Below the pieces are notes generated by a model. It worked only from the letters and a program-made list of their open reading frames with translations. It searched no databases and was not told the DNA's origin. From Atopobium sp. UBA6362 (GTDB lineage Bacteria > Actinomycetota > Coriobacteriia > Coriobacteriales > Atopobiaceae): a DNA stretch of 6,375 bases. Below, piece after piece: positions 1 to 5,752 of the stretch. The stretch spans positions 1-6,375 of the forward strand of contig DJRK01000137.1 in the NCBI GenBank assembly GCA_002440065.1, written 5' to 3'. Each line of letters starts with the position of its first letter. Positions within the stretch are counted from its first letter, which is position 1. Position numbers and translations under genes: made by a program.

Positions 1-844
1 TGTTCACCTGGAAAAACGACGGGGCGGAAACGCGCATCTTCTCCGCGCCAACGCGCTCGGTCCACGAGCCCCTGCCGGAGAGCACTTCTACGCCGGCGAT
101 CCGACGCGCTTTTGCGGGCCCCTTCTGCATCACGCGAACGACCGAGGTCGGCTTGACGGAATCCTGCAGGAATTTTGCCGCCTGCGCGCGCGGGAAGGCG
201 CCGGGGCGGTCCCAGAGGGCCACCTGGAGCTCGCGGGTGTTTGACGACGCCCTGATGCCAACGCGCTCAAGCTCAAGGTCGTGTGAGCCGGCGAGGTAGC
301 CGAGCGCCCCGGCGACCGACTTCACGCTGCCTTGGAATTTCTTTGCGAGCAGGAGGCACTTGTCGACCTTGATGACGTCGTCGCTCCCGGCAGCGTGCAT
401 GCCCATGCTCACGTGCCCGCCTTTGCGCACGGCCGCGAGCTCGACCTTGTTGCGATAGCCCCAGGGCTTGCTGGGGCTCACGATCGGATTGACGAGCTTC
501 ACGGCCCGTTCGCGATCGAAGTGGCCGATGCGTACAAGCGAGTCGACGACCCCATCGCGCTTCGCGCGCGTCTGTGCGGCATAGGAGAGGGAGGCCCATG
601 GGCAGCCGCCGCACACGGAGGCGTAGGGGCATTCGGGCAAGACCCGGTCGGGGGAAGGCTCGAGGACGGTCTCCACGTGCGCGTTCGCGTAGCGCGGCGC
701 CTCGGCATCGACGACCGCCGAGACCACGTCGCCCGGGACGCCGCCCCGCACGAAGACGGTCCTGCCGCCCTCGTCGCGCGCGACGGCGTCGGCGCCGTAG
801 GCCATGCGCTCGACCTTGACCTGAATCTTGTCTCCGACTGGCAC
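1..844 (-). CDS. rlmD: 23S rRNA (uracil-5-)-methyltransferase, RlmD/RumA type, N-terminal part (3' end outside window)
   Basis: This S-adenosylmethionine-dependent enzyme methylates carbon 5 of a uridine, most likely in 23S rRNA, in the cytoplasm. The frame opens with GTG at 844-842 and reads 281 codons without a stop to the window edge. Seen: a TRAM-like RNA-binding start (VGDKIQVKVERMAYGADAVA, residues 3-22). It is followed by iron-sulfur cysteines C72, C78 and C81 in CPYASVCGGC, with a fourth at C163 (VDKCLLL). That spacing is the RumA/RlmD 4Fe-4S pattern. The family motif WGYRNKVEL is at 128-136. The last visible residues are SFFQVN, which in this family precede the Rossmann SAM-binding domain. 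That domain and the catalytic cysteine are off the window. The start is set by GGGAGGAG six bases upstream and by a one-base overlap with the ppk1 stop. The family is clear. Whether the target is U1939, U747 or both (RlmD, RlmC or RlmCD) cannot be read here. Confidence 0.9.
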   Translation of the reverse strand, partial: MPVGDKIQVKVERMAYGADAVARDEGGRTVFVRGGVPGDVVSAVVDAEAPRYANAHVETVLEPSPDRVLPECPYASVCGGCPWASLSYAAQTRAKRDGVVDSLVRIGHFDRERAVKLVNPIVSPSKPWGYRNKVELAAVRKGGHVSMGMHAAGSDDVIKVDKCLLLAKKFQGSVKSVAGALGYLAGSHDLELERVGIRASSNTRELQVALWDRPGAFPRAQAAKFLQDSVKPTSVVRVMQKGPAKARRIAGVEVLSGRGSWTERVGAEKMRVSAPSFFQVN

Positions 845-858
845 TAGCTTCTCCTCCC
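842..858 (-). promoter_or_regulatory. Ribosome binding site and TAGTG stop-start overlap between ppk1 and the methyltransferase
   Basis: On the minus strand GGGAGGAG (858-851) lies within the last codons of ppk1, six bases before GTG at 844-842. The ppk1 stop TAG (846-844) shares its last G with this GTG. Such overlaps usually mean co-transcription and coupled translation. This site decides the methyltransferase start over the ATG 13 codons further in, which would cut into the TRAM domain. Confidence 0.75.
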
Positions 859-3207
859 AAAGAGCGTCTTTAGGCCCTCGCCGATGAGCGAGAAGGCCTT
901 GGACACCCGGTCTTCATCCTTGCTTCCACCTGCCTTTTGCTGAGCGGGTTTCTCGCCCCCGGGCTCGCTGGCTTTGTGCGTGGGGGCGGGCTCGGGCGCC
1001 GCGTGCTTCTCGGGCACGGGTGCCTTCGCCTGACGCGACGCCGTTCTCGCAGGTGGACCATAGAGTTTATCACGCTGCCCGACCTCGGAGGCCGCTCGGG
1101 CGCGTTCATATGCCTCGGCTAGGAGCGCTTCTTGGCTGTTGACGGGAGCGGCCCCTTCCGGGACGGGTACCTTCTGCCAGCACCCGTTCTCGTCAAGCTG
1201 GCGGGCCTTCACGTTGTCGTCGTGCTGCAGCTCCATGAAGTGGCGCACGATCTGGCGGCACGCGGGGTCGAGGACGGGGTAGGCGATCTCGACGCGGCGC
1301 TCGGTGTTGCGCGTCATCATGTCGGCGCTCGAGAGGTAGATGAGGTCCGCCTCGTCGCCGAACGCGTAGATGCGCGCGTGCTCGAGGAACCTGCCCACGA
1401 TCTGGCGCACGACGAGGCCGTCCGTCTTGCCGGGCACGCCGGCCTTGATGCAGCAGATGCCGCGGATGGTCATCTGTACGTTCACGCCCGCCTCGCAGGC
1501 CTCGGAGATCTTGTCAATGACGTCGCGGTCGGTGAGCGAGTTCATCTTGAGGAAGATCTTCGCGGGGCGCCCGGCGCGTGCGCGGCCGATCTCGCGGTTG
1601 ATGCCGCGCATGACGAGCGGCTTCAGGCTCGCCGGGGCGACGCCGAGCTGCTTGTACTGCCCGCGCAGGTTGCCCAAGCTCAGATTCCTGAAGAATACGT
1701 TGCCGTCCTCTGCGATGCCGGGGTCCGCCGTGAGCAGCATGAAGTCGGAGTAGAGGCGCGCGGTCTTCTCGTTGAAGTTGCCCGTGCCGAGACAGGTGAT
1801 CCTGCTGATGCCCGCGGCGTCGTGGTAGGTGATCTGGCAGATCTTCGAGTGGCACTTGAAGCCCTCGGAGCCGTAGATCACCGTGCAGCCGGCATCTTCG
1901 AGACGCTCGGCCCATGCGATGTTGTTCGCCTCGTCGAAGCGGGCACGCAGCTCCATGAGCACGGTGACGTCCTTGCCGTTCTCGGCCGCGGCGATGAGGC
2001 TCTCGCACAGGTGGCTGCTCTTGGCCACGCGGTAGAGTGTGATCTTTATAGAGATGCAGGAGTCGTCGGCCGAGGCCTCGCGCACGAGGTTCAGGAGCGG
2101 CGTCATGCTCTCGTAGGGGTAGGTAAGAAGGACGTCGTGGTCGCCGACCTGGTCGCGCATGGGAACGCCCGCCCTCACCATGCTCGAGAGCTGCGGCTCG
2201 AAGGGCGGGAACACGACGTCGGAGTGGAACTGGTCCGGGATACGCGGCTCGAGGCCGTAGACGTAGCCCATGTCGAGGGGGCGCTCCACGTGGAAAAGGC
2301 GCCTCGGCTCGAGCTCGAGCTCGTCGAGGACGAGGGCCTCGAGCTTCTTGCCCATGCGCCCCTGCGCCTCGAGCCTCACGGGCTGCAGGCGCTGACGCAT
2401 CTTGAGGACCTTCTTCATGTGCTGGCGGTAGTCCTCTTCCTCCTCGACTCCCTCGTCGTCGGGGTCGATGTCGGCGTTGCGCGTCACGCGCACGACGGCG
2501 GTCTCGGCCGCCACGTAGTCGCCGAAGCATTGGTCGATGCAGGTGCGCACGACGTCCTCGACGAGCGTGTAGCGAAACGCCTTGGCCGTGGACGGCAGGG
2601 GCACGACGCGCTGCTCCGACGCGGGGACCTCGATGATGCCGAGAAGGTCCTGCTCCTTGGGGCAGTCGATCGAGCACATGAGGTAGAGACGGCCGTTGCG
2701 GAGGTTGGGGAAGGGGTGGCGCGGGTCGACGACGAGCGGCGAGATGATGGGGGAGAGGTGCTCGTCGAAGTACTTGCGAACGAGCACCGTGTCCTCGGGC
2801 GTGAGCTCGTCGGCGCCCACGCGCACGAGGCCCTTCTCGCGGAGCTCTCCCTCCACGAGTGCGACTGCCTGCTCATGGCGCTCCACGAGGGGAGGCAGCG
2901 CCTCGAAGATCGAGTCGAGCTGCTCGGCCGGGGTTTCGTTCGACTTGTTGTCCTTGGGCTGGTTCTTGAGCGAGGCGAGGTCAGAGAGCCCGCCCACGCG
3001 GATCATGAACCATTCGTTCAGGTTGGAGTCGAAGATCTCGCAGAACTTGAGGCGCTCGAAGAGCGGGACCTTCTCGTCGAAGGCCTCGTCGAGCACGCGG
3101 TCGTCGAACCTCAGCCAGCTGATCTCGCGGTTCTGCGTGTAGCTATAGTCGCGAATGGGCGCGTCGGTATTAGATTTCTGGGCCTTCTCGGCCTTGTCCT
3201 TGCTCAT
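844..3207 (-). CDS. ppk1: Polyphosphate kinase 1 (PPK1)
   Basis: PPK1 reversibly moves the gamma-phosphate of ATP onto a growing polyphosphate chain. The product is 787 residues; the E. coli enzyme is 688. Seen: the N-terminal domain opening NREISWLRFDDRVLDEAF (26-43). The first phospholipase-D-like half carries LYRVA (R393), RARFDE (R423) and the histidine of KCHSKICQI (H453). The second half carries EHARIYAFGDE (H610) and TRNTERRVE (632-640). H453 and H610 lie 157 residues apart, as do the phosphorylated H435 and H592 of E. coli PPK, and both arginines fit the same offset of 18. An acidic insert (DPDDEGVEEEEDY) is at 248-260. From about residue 705 a low-complexity A/P/K/E-rich tail ends in a short amphipathic segment (AFSLIGEGLKTLFGRRS). 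The start ATG is preceded by GGGAGGA. The gene leads an apparent operon with the methyltransferase. Confidence 0.97.
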   Translation of the reverse strand: MSKDKAEKAQKSNTDAPIRDYSYTQNREISWLRFDDRVLDEAFDEKVPLFERLKFCEIFDSNLNEWFMIRVGGLSDLASLKNQPKDNKSNETPAEQLDSIFEALPPLVERHEQAVALVEGELREKGLVRVGADELTPEDTVLVRKYFDEHLSPIISPLVVDPRHPFPNLRNGRLYLMCSIDCPKEQDLLGIIEVPASEQRVVPLPSTAKAFRYTLVEDVVRTCIDQCFGDYVAAETAVVRVTRNADIDPDDEGVEEEEDYRQHMKKVLKMRQRLQPVRLEAQGRMGKKLEALVLDELELEPRRLFHVERPLDMGYVYGLEPRIPDQFHSDVVFPPFEPQLSSMVRAGVPMRDQVGDHDVLLTYPYESMTPLLNLVREASADDSCISIKITLYRVAKSSHLCESLIAAAENGKDVTVLMELRARFDEANNIAWAERLEDAGCTVIYGSEGFKCHSKICQITYHDAAGISRITCLGTGNFNEKTARLYSDFMLLTADPGIAEDGNVFFRNLSLGNLRGQYKQLGVAPASLKPLVMRGINREIGRARAGRPAKIFLKMNSLTDRDVIDKISEACEAGVNVQMTIRGICCIKAGVPGKTDGLVVRQIVGRFLEHARIYAFGDEADLIYLSSADMMTRNTERRVEIAYPVLDPACRQIVRHFMELQHDDNVKARQLDENGCWQKVPVPEGAAPVNSQEALLAEAYERARAASEVGQRDKLYGPPARTASRQAKAPVPEKHAAPEPAPTHKASEPGGEKPAQQKAGGSKDEDRVSKAFSLIGEGLKTLFGRRS

Positions 3208-3210
3208 GTA

Positions 3211-3217
3211 TCCTCCC
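3211..3217 (-). promoter_or_regulatory. Ribosome binding site of ppk1
   Basis: Minus-strand GGGAGGA, with four bases between GGAGG and the ATG at 3207-3205. The spacing is short but the match to the anti-Shine-Dalgarno sequence is strong. It supports the MSKDK start. Confidence 0.7.
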
Positions 3218-3236
3218 TACTACGTGCATTTGGTCA

Positions 3237-3242
3237 ATCATA
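3237..3242 (-). promoter_or_regulatory. Possible -10 element of ppk1
   Basis: Minus-strand TATGAT lies about 30 bases before the ppk1 ATG. No good -35 hexamer sits 16-18 bases upstream; the nearest candidate, TTGTCC, is only 11 bases away. This is a weak call based on one hexamer in the otherwise GC-rich divergent region between ppk1 and the OTC gene. No PHO box or other operator was recognised in 3208-3350. Confidence 0.3.
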
Positions 3243-3350
3243 CCTGCGCGTTGGGACAAAAATGTTACGGCCGCGTCAGCTTACGTTTCGCGGGGAGGTT
3301 TCCGCATGTCGACGCGAGGGCGGATGGGGCCGAGAATCCGCTGGGTTGGG

Positions 3351-3358
3351 TATACAAT
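3351..3358 (+). promoter_or_regulatory. Possible -10 element of the OTC gene
   Basis: TATACAAT lies 37 bases before the chosen ATG and contains both TATACA and the TANNNT form TACAAT. Transcription from it would give a leader of about 30 nt ending in the AGGAGG site. No convincing -35 was found, so an activator or relaxed spacing would be needed. No clear ARG box (paired TGAAT/ATTCA half-sites) was seen nearby, so arginine control through ArgR is neither supported nor excluded. Confidence 0.4.
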
Positions 3359-3385
3359 CACACCCATGTACGCACCACGAACCAC

Positions 3386-3391
3386 AGGAGG
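3386..3391 (+). promoter_or_regulatory. Ribosome binding site that sets the OTC start
   Basis: A perfect AGGAGG with four bases to ATG 3396. Upstream in-frame ATGs at 3306 and 3366 lack such a site. They would add residues unlike the family, and translation from 3306 would run through the predicted -10. Confidence 0.8.
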
Positions 3392-3395
3392 CAAC

Positions 3396-4391
3396 ATGTC
3401 CGTCGACCTTTCCGGGCGCAATTTCTTGAAGCTCCTCGACTTCACCCCCGAGGAAATCCAGTACCTCATCGACCTCTCGGCCGATCTCAAGGCCAAGAAG
3501 CACGCGGGCGAGCCGCACCGCTACCTCGAGGGCAAGAACATCGTCCTGCTCTTTGAGAAGACCTCCACGCGCACGCGCTGCTCGTTCGAGGTCGGCGCCA
3601 TGGACCTGGGCATGGGCGTGACCTACCTCGATCCCGGCTCGTCGCAGATGGGCAAGAAGGAGTCCATCGAGGACACCGCCCGCGTCCTTGGCCGCATGTA
3701 CGACGGCATCGAGTACCGCGGCTATGCCCAGAGCATCGTCGAGACCCTCGCCGCCAACGCCGGCGTTCCCGTGTGGAACGGCCTCACGACCGAGTTCCAC
3801 CCCACGCAGATGATCGCCGACATGCTGACCGTCCAGGAGGAGTTCGGCCGCGACCTCCACGGCCGCAAGCTCACGTTCATGGGCGACGCCGGCAACAACG
3901 TGGGCAATTCGCTCATGGTCGTGTGCGCGAAGCTCGGCATGGACTTCTGCGCCTGCGGGCCCAAGGAGCAGATGCCGTCCGACGAGCTCGTCGCCCAGTG
4001 CCGCCAGATCGCGGCCGAGACCGGCTCGACCATCACGCTGACCGAGGACCTTGACGAGGGCGCCCGTGGCGCGAGCGTCATCTACACGGACATCTGGGTA
4101 TCCATGGGCGAGTCGAGCGACCTGTGGGGCAAGAGGATCGAGCTTCTCGCCAAGTACCAGGTGAACGCCGAGCTCATGGCCAAGGCGGCGCCCGACGCCA
4201 TCTTCATGCACTGCCTGCCGAGCTTCCATGACCGCAACACCACCATCGGCGAGGACGTCTACGAGAAGTTCGGCCTGCCCGAGCTCGAGGTGACAGACGA
4301 GGTGTTCGAGTCCGAGCGCTCCCGCGTCTTCGACGAGGCCGAGAACCGTATGCACTCCATCAAGGCCGTCATGTACGCCACGTTGAAGTAG
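3396..4391 (+). CDS. argF: Ornithine carbamoyltransferase (OTC)
   Basis: OTC joins carbamoyl phosphate and L-ornithine to give L-citrulline and phosphate in arginine biosynthesis, or runs in reverse in the arginine deiminase pathway. The product is 331 residues, the usual family length. Seen in order: the carbamoyl-phosphate loop STRTR (57-61) within FEKTSTRTRCSFE, SSQMGKKESIEDTARVLGRM (82-101), HPTQ (135-138), GDAGNNVGNS (163-172), the ornithine-side DIWVSMGE (232-239), and HCLP with C273 (272-275). It ends with the expected ENRMHSIKAVM helix. GDAGNN replaces the GDARNN I recall from E. coli and Pseudomonas enzymes. Sequence alone does not separate anabolic ArgF from catabolic ArcB, and no other arginine gene is in view. 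It stands alone, divergent from ppk1 and convergent with the nuclease-like gene, with a hairpin 26 bases after its stop. Confidence 0.95.
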   Translation: MSVDLSGRNFLKLLDFTPEEIQYLIDLSADLKAKKHAGEPHRYLEGKNIVLLFEKTSTRTRCSFEVGAMDLGMGVTYLDPGSSQMGKKESIEDTARVLGRMYDGIEYRGYAQSIVETLAANAGVPVWNGLTTEFHPTQMIADMLTVQEEFGRDLHGRKLTFMGDAGNNVGNSLMVVCAKLGMDFCACGPKEQMPSDELVAQCRQIAAETGSTITLTEDLDEGARGASVIYTDIWVSMGESSDLWGKRIELLAKYQVNAELMAKAAPDAIFMHCLPSFHDRNTTIGEDVYEKFGLPELEVTDEVFESERSRVFDEAENRMHSIKAVMYATLK

Positions 4392-4415
4392 TTCTCGCTT
4401 CCACCTTTAGCTTTC

Positions 4416-4459
4416 TTGCAAAATGGGACATCCTAGCCGCCTGGGATGTCCCATTTTGC
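4416..4459 (+). terminator. Outer palindrome 1: hairpin acting as a likely bidirectional terminator
   Basis: Perfect 16-bp arms (4418-4433 and 4444-4459). Adding one G-U pair and two further pairs extends the stem to 19 bp closed by a CCGC loop. Read either way, a GC-rich GGGACATCC stem is followed by ATTTTGC, a short U-run. It lies between the convergent OTC gene and the nuclease-like gene, where a shared terminator is expected. It is one of four palindromes with half-site GCAANNTNNGACAT and is a near copy, inverted, of the one at 5754-5797. Confidence 0.7.
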
Positions 4460-4496
4460 TGTTGCGGCTCTTCGACGCTCCTCTTACGGCCACCGT

Positions 4497-4550
4497 CCTC
4501 CTGCAATTTGAGACATTTCAGTGGCCGTTTATGTCTTAAATTGCAGGAGG
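4497..4550. repeat. Inner palindrome 2, overlapping the 3' end of the nuclease-like gene
   Basis: Arms 4497-4516 and 4531-4550 (20 bp, one G-T wobble at 4510/4537) surround a 14-nt loop. The core half-sites are GCAATTTGAGACAT (4503-4516) and, on the minus strand, GCAATTTAAGACAT (4544-4531). The right arm contains the stop codon and the last four sense codons of the minus-strand gene. It lacks a GC-rich stem followed by a U-run, so it is a poor intrinsic terminator. It looks more like a protein or nuclease target, or an mRNA 3'-end structure. Confidence 0.75.
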
Positions 4551-5516
4551 ATCTCTTGCGAGGGGTGCGTGAAAGGCGCGAAGAAGGGCGGCGAACACGT
4601 CTTCGTCCAAGGCTTCCTCGAGTGAGAACCGCATGATGGGAACCCCGTAGGCCGAAATCCTCGATTCCCGTCTTCGCTCGTCGGCGAGGACTTGGGCCGC
4701 ATCGCGGCCGTGCATGTATCTCTCGTCTTGGGACTTCTGATATCCGTCGAGTTCCCCTATAAGCGCGAGCCCACCTTCGCCGTCCTCCCAGGCAAAGTCG
4801 ACGATTGGACGTCGATCGCGTTCCACAGGGTCATTGAGCTGCACTTGCAGCAGCGGCTCCTCGATGCCGAGCTTGAGCATCATGCCGCGTGCCATGGATT
4901 CTCCCGCGTTGTCGCTCAAGGGGCTGGCGCTCTCCATTACCTTCATGAGTTTCTCGGTTTGGACGTCGTCGCGTACGTAAGCTTCAAGCTTATCGAGGGC
5001 TTCTCGGTTATCCAATCCGCTGACTTTGAGCGTCGAATCGGCGATTGCGAGGGCTTCGACGAAGGGGAGCGCCAGGATGCAGTCAAGGACCGATTGCCAG
5101 AAAGATGTGACCTTGATTTTCTCGAGCTTCATCGTCGCCCTGTTGCCGATCGCATGGTAGGTCTTCGCCATCGTGTTGCGCGTGGGGGTCGCCGATGACT
5201 GTGCGATGTGCATGCACTTGAGCAGGTGAAAGGGCACATCGATCCCATGAACGAGTGCCGCGGACACATCGCAGAACGCGATTCCCGGACGCCTCGTTGA
5301 TTCCCCTCGGATTACGTGGATCGCTCTCTCAGCAGGATTTAATGTTTGCCAAAGCTCTTTAGCTGCGAAAAGGCCCGGTGTGGGGCGCACGGCCACGGCG
5401 TCCTGCGTCATCCGGTTGAGCAACCGTGTCTCCGTGCTTGTCTGTGGCACATAGCAAGAAGATGCCTGACCGGCCTGCTCAAGCTTTTGAAGCATTTTTT
5501 CCCTCGCCTGTGCCAT
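4536..5516 (-). CDS. AbiEi-antitoxin-like protein with C-terminal DUF559-like (PD-(D/E)XK) nuclease-type domain
   Basis: The product is 326 residues and its function is not established. Residues 1-60 read as a degenerate winged-helix start. LNRMTQDAVAVRPTPGLFA (33-51) matches the pattern 'lv..G.lvrv.pGlya', then CDVSAALVHGIDVP (82-95) fits the SAA-HGL-LP block of AbiEi-like proteins. VTSFWQSVLDCILALPFVEALAIAD (136-160) fits their 'vt...tvvDlar.lp..eAl...D' block. The C-terminal part has E206 in a helix (GESMARGMMLKLGI), D240 in VDFAW, E255 in GELDG, K261, then a D/R/E-rich helix and GVPIMRF. This is the DUF559/Vsr-like fold order with the expected acidic residues. There is no signal peptide or membrane segment. 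GAGGAG stands five bases before the ATG. No AbiEii-type toxin gene is adjacent, so an ordinary type IV toxin-antitoxin pair is not supported. The gene is less GC-rich than its neighbours and flanked by four related palindromes. The domain call is from pattern memory, not a search. Confidence 0.75.
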   Translation of the reverse strand: MAQAREKMLQKLEQAGQASSCYVPQTSTETRLLNRMTQDAVAVRPTPGLFAAKELWQTLNPAERAIHVIRGESTRRPGIAFCDVSAALVHGIDVPFHLLKCMHIAQSSATPTRNTMAKTYHAIGNRATMKLEKIKVTSFWQSVLDCILALPFVEALAIADSTLKVSGLDNREALDKLEAYVRDDVQTEKLMKVMESASPLSDNAGESMARGMMLKLGIEEPLLQVQLNDPVERDRRPIVDFAWEDGEGGLALIGELDGYQKSQDERYMHGRDAAQVLADERRRESRISAYGVPIMRFSLEEALDEDVFAALLRAFHAPLARDPPAI

Positions 5517-5673
5517 TGCCGCTCCTCACATTCAACGTGTGGGAGCAGTATCCCTGACGGAAGTAATTCCTCAGTGAGGGCTTCGCTCAACGGCGATGCG
5601 ATTTTCGCTAGGATTCTCAGTAATTTCTCTGACGGTCGCTAACGAGCCGCTGCTCGATGAGGAAATCAAATCA
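5517..5673 (-). promoter_or_regulatory. Leader and promoter region of the nuclease-like gene
   Basis: This stretch precedes the ATG at 5516. It holds the ribosome binding site GAGGAG (minus strand, 5527-5522) and a weak -10 candidate GATACT (5553-5548) without a matching -35. Around 5551-5580 there is an imperfect dyad (GGAA-TTAC-TTCC, with flanking CCCT and AGGG) that could be an operator. No other convincing gene is seen; frames crossing it lack start signals and family features. Confidence 0.4.
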
Positions 5674-5715
5674 GCAATTTAAGACATAATTCGCAGCAAA
5701 GATGTCTCATTTTGC
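5674..5715. repeat. Inner palindrome 3 (imperfect, hybrid half-sites)
   Basis: The left half-site GCAATTTAAGACAT (5674-5687) and the inverted right half-site GCAAAATGAGACAT (5715-5702) are separated by 14 nt. They pair at 11 of 14 positions. The mismatches fall exactly at the positions that vary across the repeat family (5, 6 and 8). The left half equals the inverted right half of the palindrome at 4503-4544. The right half resembles the outer palindromes. It lies upstream of the nuclease-like gene, about 160 bases before its start. Confidence 0.7.
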
Positions 5716-5752
5716 AAGGGATGAACGGTAGGTAATCAGCTGGTGGGCGATA

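Noticed and set aside
273..860. Arginine-rich minus-strand frame and other open frames over the methyltransferase
   Set aside because: The GTG-started frame 844 to 2 gives a full TRAM/iron-sulfur methyltransferase sequence. The competing frames are arginine-rich shadows.
3306..3395. Upstream in-frame ATGs (3306, 3366) as the OTC start
   Set aside because: Neither has a ribosome binding site. The extra residues are not family-like, and ATG 3396 has AGGAGG at good spacing and gives the standard length.
1132..3429. A 765-codon open frame on the plus strand opposite ppk1
   Set aside because: It is antisense to a clear PPK1. Its product is a low-complexity mix of V, L, A, H, E and D, as expected from the complement of GC-rich codons, and it shows no family motif.
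3276..4355. A long open frame on the minus strand opposite the OTC gene
   Set aside because: It mirrors a complete OTC with all active-site motifs. Its composition is that of a complement-strand shadow.
4497..4550. Palindrome 2 as an ordinary intrinsic terminator
   Set aside because: The stem is AT-rich with a 14-nt loop and no U-run follows on either strand. The neighbouring palindrome 1 is a better terminator.
4692..5198. Plus-strand open frame opposite the nuclease-like gene
   Set aside because: It lacks a start signal and family features. The minus-strand frame shows ordered AbiEi/DUF559-like blocks and a proper ribosome binding site.
5346..5642. Plus-strand frame of 98 codons crossing the start of the nuclease-like gene
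   Set aside because: Its composition is irregular and no ribosome binding site was seen. It overlaps a better supported gene and its leader.
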